30,146 nucleotides of DNA, from positions 1 through 30,146 of the forward strand of contig CAKZXL010000826.1 in the NCBI GenBank assembly GCA_937883885.1. The letters run 5' to 3'. Shown piece by piece: positions 7,721 to 21,059 of the stretch. The notes under the pieces are model-generated. The model saw nothing but the letters and a program-made list of their open reading frames with translations. It did not search any database and was not told the DNA's origin. A program made the position numbers and the translations under genes. How positions within the stretch are numbered: the first letter of the stretch is position 1; every line of letters begins with the position of its first letter. The DNA comes from an uncultured Aquincola sp. (lineage in GTDB: Bacteria > Pseudomonadota > Gammaproteobacteria > Burkholderiales > Burkholderiaceae).

Positions 7721-8582
7721 TCAGCGTCACCGGCGGCAGGCCGGTCAGGTCGGCGTCGATCAGCTGCAACCGCGTGTCCTTCAGGTCGTTCTCGTGGTTG
7801 ATCAGGTGATCGACGAACCACTTCACCATCGCCCGGTTCAGCGGCTTGGCGATGGCGTTCTCGAGGTACGACTCGGTGTTCAGGCTGGTCTGCGCCACCG
7901 GGTACACCGACACCACATGCAGCGGCGGCCGCAAGGCCGCATCACGCGCCGCAATCGCGGTGGCCACGGCCAGGTTGCCGCCCGCGCTTTCACCGGCCAG
8001 GGCCAGCCGCGTGGGGTCGCCGCCCAGCCGGCTGGCATTGGCGATCAGCCAGCGGTAGGCGGCCAGCGCGTCGTCCCAGGCGGCGGGAAACTTGTGCTCC
8101 GGCGCCTGCCGGTAGTCCACCGACAGCACGATGGCGCCCGCCTGGGCGCACAGGCCGCGCGCGCCGCCGTCGTACACCTGCCGGTCGGCGATCACCCAGC
8201 CGCCGCCGTGGAAGTACAGCACCACCGGAAAAGGCCCGGTGCCAGGCGGCGTGTACAGCGTGGCCGGCAGCGGACCGGCGGCGCCTTCCACCTGCAGCTC
8301 GCTGGTGCGCACGCCGGGCACCAGCAGCAAGGGGTCGGCGGCCTTGCCTTCGCGCTGCAGCAGCGCCGTGACCGCATCGGCCACGGTGGGCTGCTGGCGG
8401 GCTTCGGCCACCGTCAGCTTCTCGATGGCCTTGGGGTGCAGCGCTTCGTGCGCCTCGGCCAGGTCCAGCTGGTCGTCATCGGCACGCAAGGCCGCCACCG
8501 CGTTGGACACGGCATTGACGATGGGGTTGGGCTGGCCGTGGCCGTCGTCGGCGGTGGCGCCGGGGCTGGAAGGATGGGTCAC
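7485..8582 (-). CDS. HSL-family alpha/beta hydrolase (esterase/lipase)
   Basis: A 365-residue cytoplasmic esterase of the hormone-sensitive-lipase (GDSAG) family. The GTG start at 8582 is supported by GAGGA (complement of 8589-8593) at 6-nt spacing. The oxyanion motif HGGG is at 125-128. The nucleophile Ser199 lies in GESAGG, the acid is probably Asp293 in NARLDPLRSD, and the base is His323 in GVAHEFF. The first ~75 residues are an extension of unknown role with no signal peptide. Likely substrates are short-chain or aryl esters. Its 3' end overlaps the PepSY frame on the other strand by 236 bp. The final ~14 residues after the last helix (GAAPYGAATTATGL) look like extension into the neighbour. 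Confidence 0.9.
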   Translation of the reverse strand: MTHPSSPGATADDGHGQPNPIVNAVSNAVAALRADDDQLDLAEAHEALHPKAIEKLTVAEARQQPTVADAVTALLQREGKAADPLLLVPGVRTSELQVEGAAGPLPATLYTPPGTGPFPVVLYFHGGGWVIADRQVYDGGARGLCAQAGAIVLSVDYRQAPEHKFPAAWDDALAAYRWLIANASRLGGDPTRLALAGESAGGNLAVATAIAARDAALRPPLHVVSVYPVAQTSLNTESYLENAIAKPLNRAMVKWFVDHLINHENDLKDTRLQLIDADLTGLPPVTLINARLDPLRSDGAKLEDALRAAGNAVQRREYEGVAHEFFGAAAVLRKAREAQAYAGERLRQAFAGAAPYGAATTATGL

Positions 8583-8655
8583 GCGGTTTCCTCAGTAGGT
8601 GTGGAAACCGCAGGCTAGGCGGCACGGGCCGCCGCGCCTGTCGGAGAAGGCCGAG

Positions 8656-8675
8656 GCGCCCCGTGGGAGGGGCGC
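8656..8675 (-). terminator. GC hairpin downstream of the glycine-zipper gene
   Basis: GCGCCCC (8656-8662) and GGGGCGC (8669-8675) form a perfect 7-bp stem with a 6-nt loop. On the minus strand it lies 19 bases after the stop at 8695 and before the esterase gene. There is no U-run, so termination efficiency is unclear. A second hairpin, GGCGGC-ACGG-GCCGCC, lies at 8618-8633. Confidence 0.4.
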
Positions 8676-8694
8676 GCTTCCGCCTTGCCGGGGC

Positions 8695-9411
8695 TTACAT
8701 CAGGTGGGCGCCGTTGCCGTCCACCGTGACTCGGGCGCCCTGGCCCGGCGCGCTGCGCTGGGTGAAGGTGCGGGTGGTGCCGTTGTCCATGCGCACGCGC
8801 ACTTCGTACACGGTCTCGGCCTTCATGCGCTTTTCCACCTCGTTGCCGGCATAGCCGCCGCCCACGGCGCCCAGCACGGTCATCGCGGTGCGGCCGTTGC
8901 CGCCGCCGACCTGGTTGCCCAGCACCGCGCCCAGCACGCCACCGGCCACCGCACCCACGCCATTGGCGTCGCCCTTGCGCTGGATGCTGCGCACGCTTTC
9001 CACCGTGCCGCAGGACTGGCACACCTCCACCGGCCGGCGCTCGGTGTGCACCGGCGCCTGCGCCACCACCGGGGCCGGCTGGCGCTGCTGCACCGGCGCA
9101 CGCTCGGTGCGCACGGGGGCGGGCTTCTCGGCCACGGGGCTGGGCGGGGCCTGCTCCAGCATCGCAGGCCGATCGTCCGGGGCGTTGGGCGGCAGGGTCT
9201 GCGGCGCGGGGGTCATCGGCAGCGCCTGACTGTTGGCCGCCGCCACCATCGGGGGTTGGGTGGCACCGCGCAGCATCCAGCCGCCGCCGGCCGCCAGCGC
9301 GGCCACCAGCAGGCCGCCGCCGACGATGGCCACCACGGTGCGGTCGCGGGAGCGGCGCCGGCTGGCGCTGGGCGACAGGGGCGCTTCGTTCAGGGCATCG
9401 GTGGTCGGCAT
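8695..9411 (-). CDS. Membrane-anchored glycine-zipper 2TM protein
   Basis: 238 residues from ATG at 9411, chosen because GAGGAG precedes it at good spacing. An upstream in-frame ATG (9531) adds 40 unconvincing residues. Order: a short cytoplasmic N-terminus, a TM segment at 25-48, a Pro/Ala-rich linker ~50-125, CQSC at 131-134, then a glycine-zipper region at 151-190 (GVGAVAGGVLGAVLGNQVGGGNG, AMTVLGAVGGGYAGN). A small C-terminal beta domain follows (VYEVRVRMDNGTTRTF). This is the Rick_17kDa_Anti/SlyB-like architecture on an uncleaved anchor. Such proteins sit in the envelope and are often stress-induced, but their function is not defined. The CxxC before the zipper may be redox- or metal-sensitive (inference). 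It is divergent from the lactate monooxygenase-like gene. Confidence 0.85.
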   Translation of the reverse strand: MPTTDALNEAPLSPSASRRRSRDRTVVAIVGGGLLVAALAAGGGWMLRGATQPPMVAAANSQALPMTPAPQTLPPNAPDDRPAMLEQAPPSPVAEKPAPVRTERAPVQQRQPAPVVAQAPVHTERRPVEVCQSCGTVESVRSIQRKGDANGVGAVAGGVLGAVLGNQVGGGNGRTAMTVLGAVGGGYAGNEVEKRMKAETVYEVRVRMDNGTTRTFTQRSAPGQGARVTVDGNGAHLM

Positions 9412-9491
9412 GGCAACTCCTCTTTCGTTGTGTCTTCCATCAGAACGCAGCAGCGCTGCTTTGGTTTGCGGGGTGGATGCATCAGGCGTCA

Positions 9492-9512
9492 CCCGCTGTA
9501 ACAACCAGCGGG
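9492..9512. promoter_or_regulatory. Inverted repeat in the divergent intergenic region
   Basis: CCCGCTG (9492-9498) and CAGCGGG (9506-9512) are perfect 7-bp arms around TAACAAC. The site lies between the divergent glycine-zipper gene (start 9411) and flavoenzyme gene (start 9597), as an operator would. It could equally be a hairpin in the leader of the minus-strand gene. The regulator is unknown. Confidence 0.4.
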
Positions 9513-9596
9513 CAAGCAGCGCGCCTGGCATGCGGGTGACATCCCCCGGCTGCGGGGCGCCTTAGGATCGATCCACAACCAGAAGGAGACACCGCC

Positions 9597-10760
9597 ATGC
9601 CGCACTACGGCGACTTCCAGAACGAGATCTACCTAGCCGGCCTGTCGGGCGTGGTGCCCAAGCTGCCCACCGACTTCAGCACGCTGGAAGCGCGCGCAGC
9701 GGCGGCGCTGCCGCCCCACGTGCTGAACTACGTGCAAGGCGGCTGCGGCGACGAGCTGACCCAGCGCCGCAACAGTGAGGCCTTCGGCCACTGGGGCATG
9801 GTGCCGCGCATGATGGTGGACAGCACCACGCGTGACCTGTCGATCGAGCTGTTCGGCCAGCGCTACCCCACGCCGCTCTTAATGGCGCCCATCGGCGTCA
9901 CCGGCATCTGCACGCAGGACCAGCACGGCGACCTGGCAGCCGCCCGCGCCAGCGTGGCCACCGGCGTGCCGCTGTGCCTGAGCACGCTGACCAACGATCC
10001 GCTGGAAACCGTGGCGCAGACGCTGGGCGAGCAGCCCGGCTTCTTCCAGCTGTACACCCCGCGCGATGCCGACGTGGCCGCCAGCCTGGTGCAGCGGGCC
10101 GAGCAGGCCGGCTACCGCGCCATCGTGGTGACGCTGGACACCTGGGTGACGGGCTGGCGCCCGCGCGACCTCAACACCGCCAGCTTTCCGCAGCTGCGCG
10201 GCCATGTGCTGAGCAACTACTTCAGCGACCCCGCCTTTCGCAAGCTGCTGGCGCAGCCGCCCGAAGCCGACCCGGCGGCCGCCATCCGCGCCTGGACCAA
10301 GATCTTCGGCCGTGTGCTCACCTGGGCCGACATGCCCTGGCTCAGGAGCCTGACCAAGCTGCCCATCGTGCTCAAGGGCATCTGCCACCCCGACGATGCC
10401 CGCCGCGCGGTGGACGCCGGGGCCGACGCCATCTACTGCAGCAACCATGGCGGCCGCCAGGCCAATGGCGGCATCGCGGCCATCGACCTGCTGCCCGAGG
10501 TGGTGAAGGCAGCGGGCAGCGTGCCGGTGCTGTTCGACTCGGGCGTGCGCTCGGGAACCGACGTGGTCAAGGCCCTGGCCCTGGGCGCGCGCGCCGTGGG
10601 CGTGGGCCGGCCCTATGCCTACGGCCTGGCGCTGGACGGCGCGGCCGGCGCCACCCATGTGCTGCGCTGCCTGCTGGCCGAAGCCGACCTGCTGATGGCC
10701 GTCAACGGCTGGCCCAGCATCGCCGCGGTGCGCGAAGCAGGAGCGCTGCGGGTGTCTTGA
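9597..10760 (+). CDS. Lactate 2-monooxygenase-like FMN enzyme
   Basis: 387 residues, FMN-dependent alpha-hydroxy-acid oxidase/dehydrogenase family. The ATG follows AAGGAGA (9583-9589). The sequence resembles mycobacterial lactate 2-monooxygenase from the start (YGDFQNEIYLAGLSGV) through LPPHVLNYVQGGCGDE, APIGVTGICTQDQHGD, QLYTPRDADVA, TLDTWVTGWRPRDL and SNHGGRQANGG. The catalytic base is His284 with Arg287 beside it, and Lys260 in VLKG contacts the flavin. In the type enzyme L-lactate and O2 give acetate, CO2 and water. Close homologues may prefer other 2-hydroxy acids, or release pyruvate and peroxide, so substrate and outcome are inferred. An MFS permease follows after 23 nt and may import or export the substrate. 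Confidence 0.9.
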   Translation: MPHYGDFQNEIYLAGLSGVVPKLPTDFSTLEARAAAALPPHVLNYVQGGCGDELTQRRNSEAFGHWGMVPRMMVDSTTRDLSIELFGQRYPTPLLMAPIGVTGICTQDQHGDLAAARASVATGVPLCLSTLTNDPLETVAQTLGEQPGFFQLYTPRDADVAASLVQRAEQAGYRAIVVTLDTWVTGWRPRDLNTASFPQLRGHVLSNYFSDPAFRKLLAQPPEADPAAAIRAWTKIFGRVLTWADMPWLRSLTKLPIVLKGICHPDDARRAVDAGADAIYCSNHGGRQANGGIAAIDLLPEVVKAAGSVPVLFDSGVRSGTDVVKALALGARAVGVGRPYAYGLALDGAAGATHVLRCLLAEADLLMAVNGWPSIAAVREAGALRVS

Positions 10761-10765
10761 TCTTT

Positions 10766-10781
10766 GGGCGAAGATTCGCCC
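10766..10781 (+). promoter_or_regulatory. 16-bp perfect palindrome just before the MFS start codon
   Basis: GGGCGAA (10766-10772), GA, TTCGCCC (10775-10781) form an RNA hairpin (six pairs with a 4-nt loop) ending 2 nt before the ATG at 10784. It fills the place where a Shine-Dalgarno site should be. It may limit or control translation of the permease, or be an operator. Confidence 0.45.
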
Positions 10782-10783
10782 CC

Positions 10784-12001
10784 ATGCAGTCCCTTGCCCC
10801 CGACACCGCCGGCCCGCCCGCGCTGGCGCGCCGTGAGCGCCTCTTGATCGGCGTGGTGTTGGCGGCCAACTTCGTGGTGGCCACCTGCGGCACCATGCTC
10901 ACGGCGCTGGTGCCCGACCTCAGCCGTTCGCTGCAGGTGAGCGTGGCGCAAGTGGGACAGCTGGTCACGCTGTCGGGCGTGGTCATGTGCCTGATGGCGC
11001 CGCTGGCGCCGGTGGTGGCGCGGCGCATCGGCCGGCGCCAGCTGCTCACCGCCACGCTGGCGGTGCAAGGCCTGGCGCTGCTGCTGTCGGCGCTGAAGAC
11101 CACCTGGGGCGGCCTGGCGCTGGGCCGGGCGCTGCAGTCGGTGGGGCCGGCGGTGTTCACGGCGCAGGCCGCGGCGCTGCTGGGTCTGCTGCTGCCGCAG
11201 CGTGTGGGCCGCGTCACCGCCACCGTGTACCTGGGCTGGCCGCTGGCCCTGGTGCTGGGCACGCCGGCGGCGGCCTGGTTCAGCGCGGTGGTGGGCTGGC
11301 CCTGGGTGTTTGCCTTCGTCGGCGGCTGCAGCCTGGTGGCCGCCGTGGCCGTGTGGCAGGCGCTGGCGCCCTTTGCCGCGCAGGTGCCGCCGGTGGTCAA
11401 GGCGCCGTGGCGCGGCATGGCCGCCGGCGTGCGCAGCTGCTGGCTCACCACCGCGATGGCGCTGGCCGCGCAGCTGGTGCTGCTGACCTACTTCACCAGC
11501 TATGGCCGCGACGTGCTGCAGGCCAGGCCGGCCGACATGGCGCTGGCACTGACGGCGCTGGGCGCCCTGGGCGTGCTGGGGGTCGCCCGCATCGGGCGCG
11601 TGGTCGACCGGCTGGGCGCGCCACGCGCGGTGGCGCTGTGCCTGGGCCTGATGGCGGTCTCGATGGGGGCCTGGCCGCTGGCCACCAGCCTGCCGCTGGC
11701 GATGCTGGTGCTGGCGCCCTGGGCGCTGGCGGGCTTTGCGCTCAACGCCGCCCAGCAGGCGCGGCTGCTGGCGCTGGACGCTGCGGGCGGTGCGCGCAAC
11801 ATCGGCCTCAACACCTCGTTCGTGTACCTGGGCCAGGCCCTGGGCGCCGGCCTGGGCGGCTGGTGGGTGGCGCACCACGGCTACGGCAGCCTGGGCCTGG
11901 CCGCGCTGGGCTTTCTGGCGCTGGCGGCGGTGGCGTCGTGGCACAGCGGGGCGGTGGCGAGGCCTGATTCGCCGACCGGGGGCCGCATTGATGCGGCTTG
12001 A
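10784..12001 (+). CDS. MFS transporter (DHA1-like)
   Basis: A 405-residue permease with about 12 hydrophobic segments, typical of the major facilitator superfamily. The cytoplasmic loop between TM2 and TM3 reads PVVARRIGRRQLL, a form of the family's loop signature. The second half repeats it at RIGRVVDRLGAPRAV. The frame extends far upstream without a stop, but that part is a shadow of the flavoenzyme gene. ATG at 10784 directly precedes a normal N-terminus (hydrophilic leader, then LLIGVVLAANFVVATCGTML). There is no Shine-Dalgarno site, and the region before the start is a palindrome. The substrate is unknown. Drug or metabolite efflux and hydroxy-acid transport are both possible. Confidence 0.88.
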   Translation: MQSLAPDTAGPPALARRERLLIGVVLAANFVVATCGTMLTALVPDLSRSLQVSVAQVGQLVTLSGVVMCLMAPLAPVVARRIGRRQLLTATLAVQGLALLLSALKTTWGGLALGRALQSVGPAVFTAQAAALLGLLLPQRVGRVTATVYLGWPLALVLGTPAAAWFSAVVGWPWVFAFVGGCSLVAAVAVWQALAPFAAQVPPVVKAPWRGMAAGVRSCWLTTAMALAAQLVLLTYFTSYGRDVLQARPADMALALTALGALGVLGVARIGRVVDRLGAPRAVALCLGLMAVSMGAWPLATSLPLAMLVLAPWALAGFALNAAQQARLLALDAAGGARNIGLNTSFVYLGQALGAGLGGWWVAHHGYGSLGLAALGFLALAAVASWHSGAVARPDSPTGGRIDAA

Positions 12002-12035
12002 CCGCACCGGGCAAAGGGGCCCCAATCAACCGCCG

Positions 12036-12064
12036 CTGGCAATGTAGTGCGTTTGCACTACGAT
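12036..12064 (+). promoter_or_regulatory. Promoter and operator of the toxin-antitoxin operon
   Basis: GTAGTGC (12044-12050) and GCACTAC (12055-12061) are perfect 7-bp arms around GTTT. The palindrome lies between a -35-like CTGGCA (12036-12041) and a -10-like TACGAT (12059-12064), which are 17 bases apart, and overlaps the -10. This is the usual layout for autorepression by an antitoxin. Transcription would start close to 12071, the A of the antitoxin ATG. Confidence 0.7.
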
Positions 12065-12070
12065 AGAGCC

Positions 12071-12343
12071 ATGAAGACCGCCACGATTCCTCAAGTCCGT
12101 GTTGAACCGGAACTGCGCGCCGATTTGGACGCCGTGCTGCTGCCCGGCGAAACCCTCACCGAGTTTGTCGAGGCTTCGGTGCGGCGCGCTGTCGAGTTCC
12201 GTCGTGTGCAGACCGACTTCGCGGCCCGCTGCGATGCCTCGTTAGCCGCTTACGAACGGACGGGCCACTCCATTCCAGCAGACGTCGTATTGGCGAAGTT
12301 GGAAGCCAAGGTGGCCGCGCGGGTGAAACAGCTCCGCAAATGA
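12071..12343 (+). CDS. YlcI/YnfO-like antitoxin
   Basis: 90 residues. The N-terminus (TIPQVRVEPELRADLDAVL...ETLTEFVEASVRRAVEFR) is a ribbon-helix-helix DNA-binding domain of the YlcI/YnfO type. The C-terminal half (LAAYERTGHSIPADVVLAKLEAKVAARVKQLRK) is the expected toxin-neutralising region. An ATG 24 nt upstream lies inside the operator and is not used. No Shine-Dalgarno site precedes 12071, and the predicted transcription start coincides with it, so the message may be leaderless. ATGA overlaps the toxin start. Somewhat lower GC than its neighbours and the presence of a rare TTA codon suggest lateral transfer. Confidence 0.85.
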   Translation: MKTATIPQVRVEPELRADLDAVLLPGETLTEFVEASVRRAVEFRRVQTDFAARCDASLAAYERTGHSIPADVVLAKLEAKVAARVKQLRK

Positions 12344-12654
12344 CGTTCAGGGTCGAGTTCACATCCGAGGCGGATGAGGACCTCGTTCGCCTTTTCGATT
12401 TTTTGCTCGATCAAGCCCAAACGTCAGAGGAGGCCATGCGCGCCTATGACGCAGTCTCGGCGATTCGGGAAGTGGCGCAGAGGCACCTGTCGATCACGCC
12501 CTACAGCTACCGCAAGGCGGGCCGGCGCCCGACCTTGCGAGAACTCATCATCCCCTTCGGAGCCACAGGATATGTCCTGCGTTTCGACATACGCAGCCCG
12601 GAGCTCGTGCTGGTGATTGGCGTCCGTCACCAGCGGGAAGAGGACTTCCACTGA
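12340..12654 (+). CDS. RelE/ParE superfamily toxin
   Basis: 104 residues, the normal size for this family. Typical features in order: FRVEFTSEADEDLVRLFDFLLDQ (first strand and helices), an AREVAQRHL-type helix with PYSYRKAG, RELIIPFGATGYVLRFDI (central strands), and LVLVIGVRHQREEDFH (last strand with the R/H/RE motif). ParE-like members poison gyrase and RelE-like members cut mRNA on the ribosome; this sequence looks nearer to ParE. Its ATG overlaps the antitoxin stop by 4 nt, giving coupled synthesis. The reading frame is intact, so the module is probably functional. Confidence 0.87.
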   Translation: MTFRVEFTSEADEDLVRLFDFLLDQAQTSEEAMRAYDAVSAIREVAQRHLSITPYSYRKAGRRPTLRELIIPFGATGYVLRFDIRSPELVLVIGVRHQREEDFH

Positions 12655-12659
12655 CGGAG

Positions 12660-12678
12660 CGCGACACCGCACGTCGCG
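12660..12678. terminator. Hairpin between toxin gene and convergent CmpX-like gene
   Basis: CGCGAC (12660-12665) and GTCGCG (12673-12678) form a 6-bp stem with a 7-nt loop, in the 30-base gap between two converging genes. There is no T-run on either side, so this is a weak bidirectional terminator candidate. Confidence 0.35.
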
Positions 12679-12684
12679 ATGCCG

Positions 12685-13554
12685 TCACCCGTCGCGCCGT
12701 GCGCCCCCACCCATGCGGCCCGGGCTGCCCGGACCGCCGGGTCCGGCGGTGCCGGTGCCCAGGCCGCCGGCGCCCATGCCGGCACCAGCAGCGCCGCTGG
12801 CTGCACCCGGCGCCCCGGGGTTGAACGGCGTCACCTGCGCGCCCGGTCCGCCGGGTGAGCGGGCGCCGCGCGGGGGCACGGCGTCCAGGCCCTTGCTGGG
12901 CCACCAGCGTTCCAGGTGCGCAGCCGCCCATTCGCGGCCGCCCAGGCCGAAGGCCAGCGCGATGGCGGCCACCAGACCGCCCAGCACGATGAGGAAGCTG
13001 TAGCGCACGATGGCGCCGCCGATGTCCAGGTGGTCCAGCGCGATCATCAGCACGAAGATGAGGATCGCGTAGCGCGCCAGGCCGCCCAGCAGGTCGGCAT
13101 CGCGCACGCCCACGCTGTGGCAGTAGGTGGCCACCGCATTGGCCACGAAGCGCGCGAAGTAGGCGCCGAAGGCCAGGATCAGCAGGCCCACGATCACCTT
13201 GGGCACGAACACCATCACCCGGCCCAGCAGCTCGGTGACCTGCGTCAGGCCCAGGCCGTTGAAGGCCACGATCAGCGCCGCCAGGATGACCACCCAGTAG
13301 GCCAGCCAGGCCAGCAGGTCGGTGGTGTCGGTCTCGCTGCCGCCCCTTTGCAGCAGGCCGTCCACGCCCGCCCGCCGAGTGACGATGTGGAAGTTGATGG
13401 CCCGCAGCGTCTTGCGCACCGCAAAGCGTGCCGCCTTGGCCACCAGCACCCCCACGATGAGCACGCCGGCCGCGATCAGCAGCCGCGGAATGAATGCGCC
13501 GATCTGCAGCAGGAAGGCCCGCAGCGGCTCCAGCATCATGTCTACCCGTTCCAT
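12685..13554 (-). CDS. CmpX-like conserved-TM-helix membrane protein (MscS-related)
   Basis: 289 residues. The ATG is 1 nt after the stop of the treS fusion gene (TGACATG), with GAGG inside the end of that gene as ribosome site. Hydrophobic segments lie at ~20-42, 80-103, 113-140, 160-177 and 182-205. The segment VIVGLLILAFGAYFARFVANAV is the repeated 'conserved TM helix' of CmpX-type proteins, which are related to small mechanosensitive channels. The last segment ends AFGLGGREWAA, the motif where MscS passes into its beta domain. Here no beta domain follows, only ~75 Gly/Pro/Ala-rich residues (PGGPGAQ, GTGTAGPGGPGSPG). Co-transcription with trehalose/glucan genes suggests a role in osmotic adaptation, which is inference. 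Confidence 0.82.
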   Translation of the reverse strand: MERVDMMLEPLRAFLLQIGAFIPRLLIAAGVLIVGVLVAKAARFAVRKTLRAINFHIVTRRAGVDGLLQRGGSETDTTDLLAWLAYWVVILAALIVAFNGLGLTQVTELLGRVMVFVPKVIVGLLILAFGAYFARFVANAVATYCHSVGVRDADLLGGLARYAILIFVLMIALDHLDIGGAIVRYSFLIVLGGLVAAIALAFGLGGREWAAAHLERWWPSKGLDAVPPRGARSPGGPGAQVTPFNPGAPGAASGAAGAGMGAGGLGTGTAGPGGPGSPGRMGGGARRDG

Positions 13555-13555
13555 G

Positions 13556-16897
<3,342 letters not shown>

Positions 16898-16913
16898 GGG
16901 TGGAGTGCGCCGT

Positions 16914-18981
<2,068 letters not shown>

Positions 18982-18992
<11 letters not shown>

Positions 18993-20889
18993 GAGCGTTT
19001 CCTTGTGCGCCGGTTTGCACGGCCGTTGCGGGCTTGAACATCACGGTGGACAGCGGCGGCAGCGTCAGCCGCAGCGCATGGCTGCGGCCGTGCGCGCCCG
19101 GGGCCTCGGCCTCGCGGCCGCCCCAGTTGCCCCAGCCGGCACCGCCGTAGTCGGCGGCGTCGCTGTTGAACAGCTCCTGCCACCAGCCGCCCTGCGGCAC
19201 GCCCACGCGGTAGTCCTCGCGCGGCAGCGGCGTGAAGTTGCACACCACCAGCACCGGGTCGCCACCGCCCCGGGGCTTGCGCAGGAAGCTGATGACCGAG
19301 TTGGCGCTGTCGTTGGCCTCGATCCACTCGAAGCCTTCGGGGCTGAAGTCCAGCTCGTGCAGCGCCGGCTCGGTGCGCAGCAGGTGGTTGAGCTGGGCCA
19401 ACGCGCGGCGCACGCCTTCATGGCCCGGTTGCGCGGCCAGGTCCCAGTCGAGCTGGCCCTCGTGCGCCCATTCGCGGCGCTGCGCGAACTCGCCGCCCAT
19501 GAACAGCAGCTTCTTGCCGGGGTGGGCCCACATCAGGCCGTACAGGGCCCGCAGGTTCGCCAGCTGCTGCCAGGCGTCGCCCGGCATCTTGGCGATCAGC
19601 GACTTCTTGCCGTAGACCACCTCGTCGTGCGACAGCGGCAGCACGAAGTTCTCGTTGAAGGCATACACCAGGCTGAAGGTCAGCTGCCCCAGGTGGTACT
19701 GGCGGTACAGCGGGTCCTTCTGCATGAACGACAAGGTGTCGTGCATCCAGCCCATGTTCCACTTCATCGCAAAGCCCAGGCCGCCGGTGGACGCGGGGCG
19801 GGAGACACGCGGCCAAGCCGTGCTTTCTTCGGCGATGGTCAGCGTGTCGGGGTGTTCGCGGTACACCGCCTCGTTGAGCTTTTGCAGGAAGTGGATGGCC
19901 TCCAGGTTCTCGCGGCCGCCGTAGCGGTTGGGCACCCATTCGCCGTCCTTGCGGGCGTAGTCCAGGTACAGCATCGAGGCCACCGCATCCACCCGCAGGC
20001 CATCGAGGTGGTACTTGTCCAGCCAGAACAGCGCCGAGCTGATGAGGAAGCTGCTGACCTCGCCACGGCCGTAGTTGAAGATGCTGCTGTTCCACTCGGG
20101 GTGGAAGCCCTGGCGCGGGTCGGCATGCTCGTACAGGTGTGTGCCGTCGAAGTACTGCAGGCCGTGCTCGTCGGTCGGGAAGTGCGAGGGCACCCAGTCC
20201 AGGATCACGCCGATGCCGCGCTGGTGCAGGTGGTCCACCAGGTACATCAGGTCCTGCGGCGATCCATAGCGCGAGGTGGCCGCGAAGTAGCCGGTGGTCT
20301 GGTAGCCCCAGGAGCCGTAGAACGGATGCTCGGTCACCGGCATCAGCTCCACATGGGTGAAGCCGCATGCCAGCACGTGATCGGCCAGCGCATGCGCCAG
20401 CTCGCGGTAGCCCATCATCTGGCCGTCGGGGCGGCGCCAGCTGCCGGCATGCATCTCGTAGATGGAGACCGGCGCTTCCAGCGCATTGCGGCGCGCGCGC
20501 GTGGCCATCCAGTCGGCGTCCTGCCAGTCGTATTCCAGGCTCCAGATGCGCGAGCCATTGGCCGGCGCCACCTCGGCATAGATGCCATAAGGGTCGGCCT
20601 TGTCCGCGCGGTAGCCGTTGTGGTTCGACTCCACCCGGTACTTGTAGGCCTGGCCGCGCTGGGCCTGCGTGCTGCGCCCTTCCCAGATGCCGCTGCTGTC
20701 TGGCCGCGGCTGCAGGCGGTCGGCTTCGGGGTTCCAGCCGTTCCAGTCGCCGATGACCGACACCGAACGGGCATTGGGGGCCCACACGGCAAACTCTGCC
20801 GCACCGTTGCGCCACTGGCAGCCCAGCTTGTCGTACAGGCGCGAGTGGGTGCCTTCACCAAAGAGATAAAGATCCTGGTCGGTCAACAC
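18982..20889 (-). CDS. glgB: 1,4-alpha-glucan branching enzyme GlgB
   Basis: I choose GTG at 20889 (635 residues). AGGAG (complement of 20900-20904) lies 10 nt before it, and the protein then opens VLTDQDLYLFGEGTHSRLYDKLG, the usual beginning of branching enzymes lacking the extra N1 module. The frame is open to an ATG at 21018 but the added 43 residues look unrelated. A CBM48 module (~25-110, EFAVWAPNARSVSVIGDWNGW) precedes the GH13 barrel, which has LDWVPSHFP, nucleophile Asp in GLRVDAVASMLYLDY, Glu in TIAEESTAWP and Asp in LPLSHDEVVYGK. It makes alpha-1,6 branches in the GlgE glucan. This is the first gene of the operon; the 170 bases before it hold no clear promoter match. Confidence 0.93.
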
Positions 20890-21059
20890 GCGTGCGTTAC
20901 TCCTGCATCGCGCACCGCGGGCCGCGGCGCTGCTTGAGCCTGGTTCGGCAACCGACGTACCCGAGATGTTGCAAATCGGTAGCGGCACGCATGTCCAGCC
21001 GGCACGCGGTTTGCCCATGGATGGGCTGCAGTCACCTCCCCCAGCAGGCTTTCCTTTCC

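Noticed and set aside
8599..9501. 300-codon plus-strand frame opposite the glycine-zipper gene
   Set aside because: His/Gly/Ala-rich antisense translation; the minus strand has the TM anchor, zipper and a strong ribosome site.
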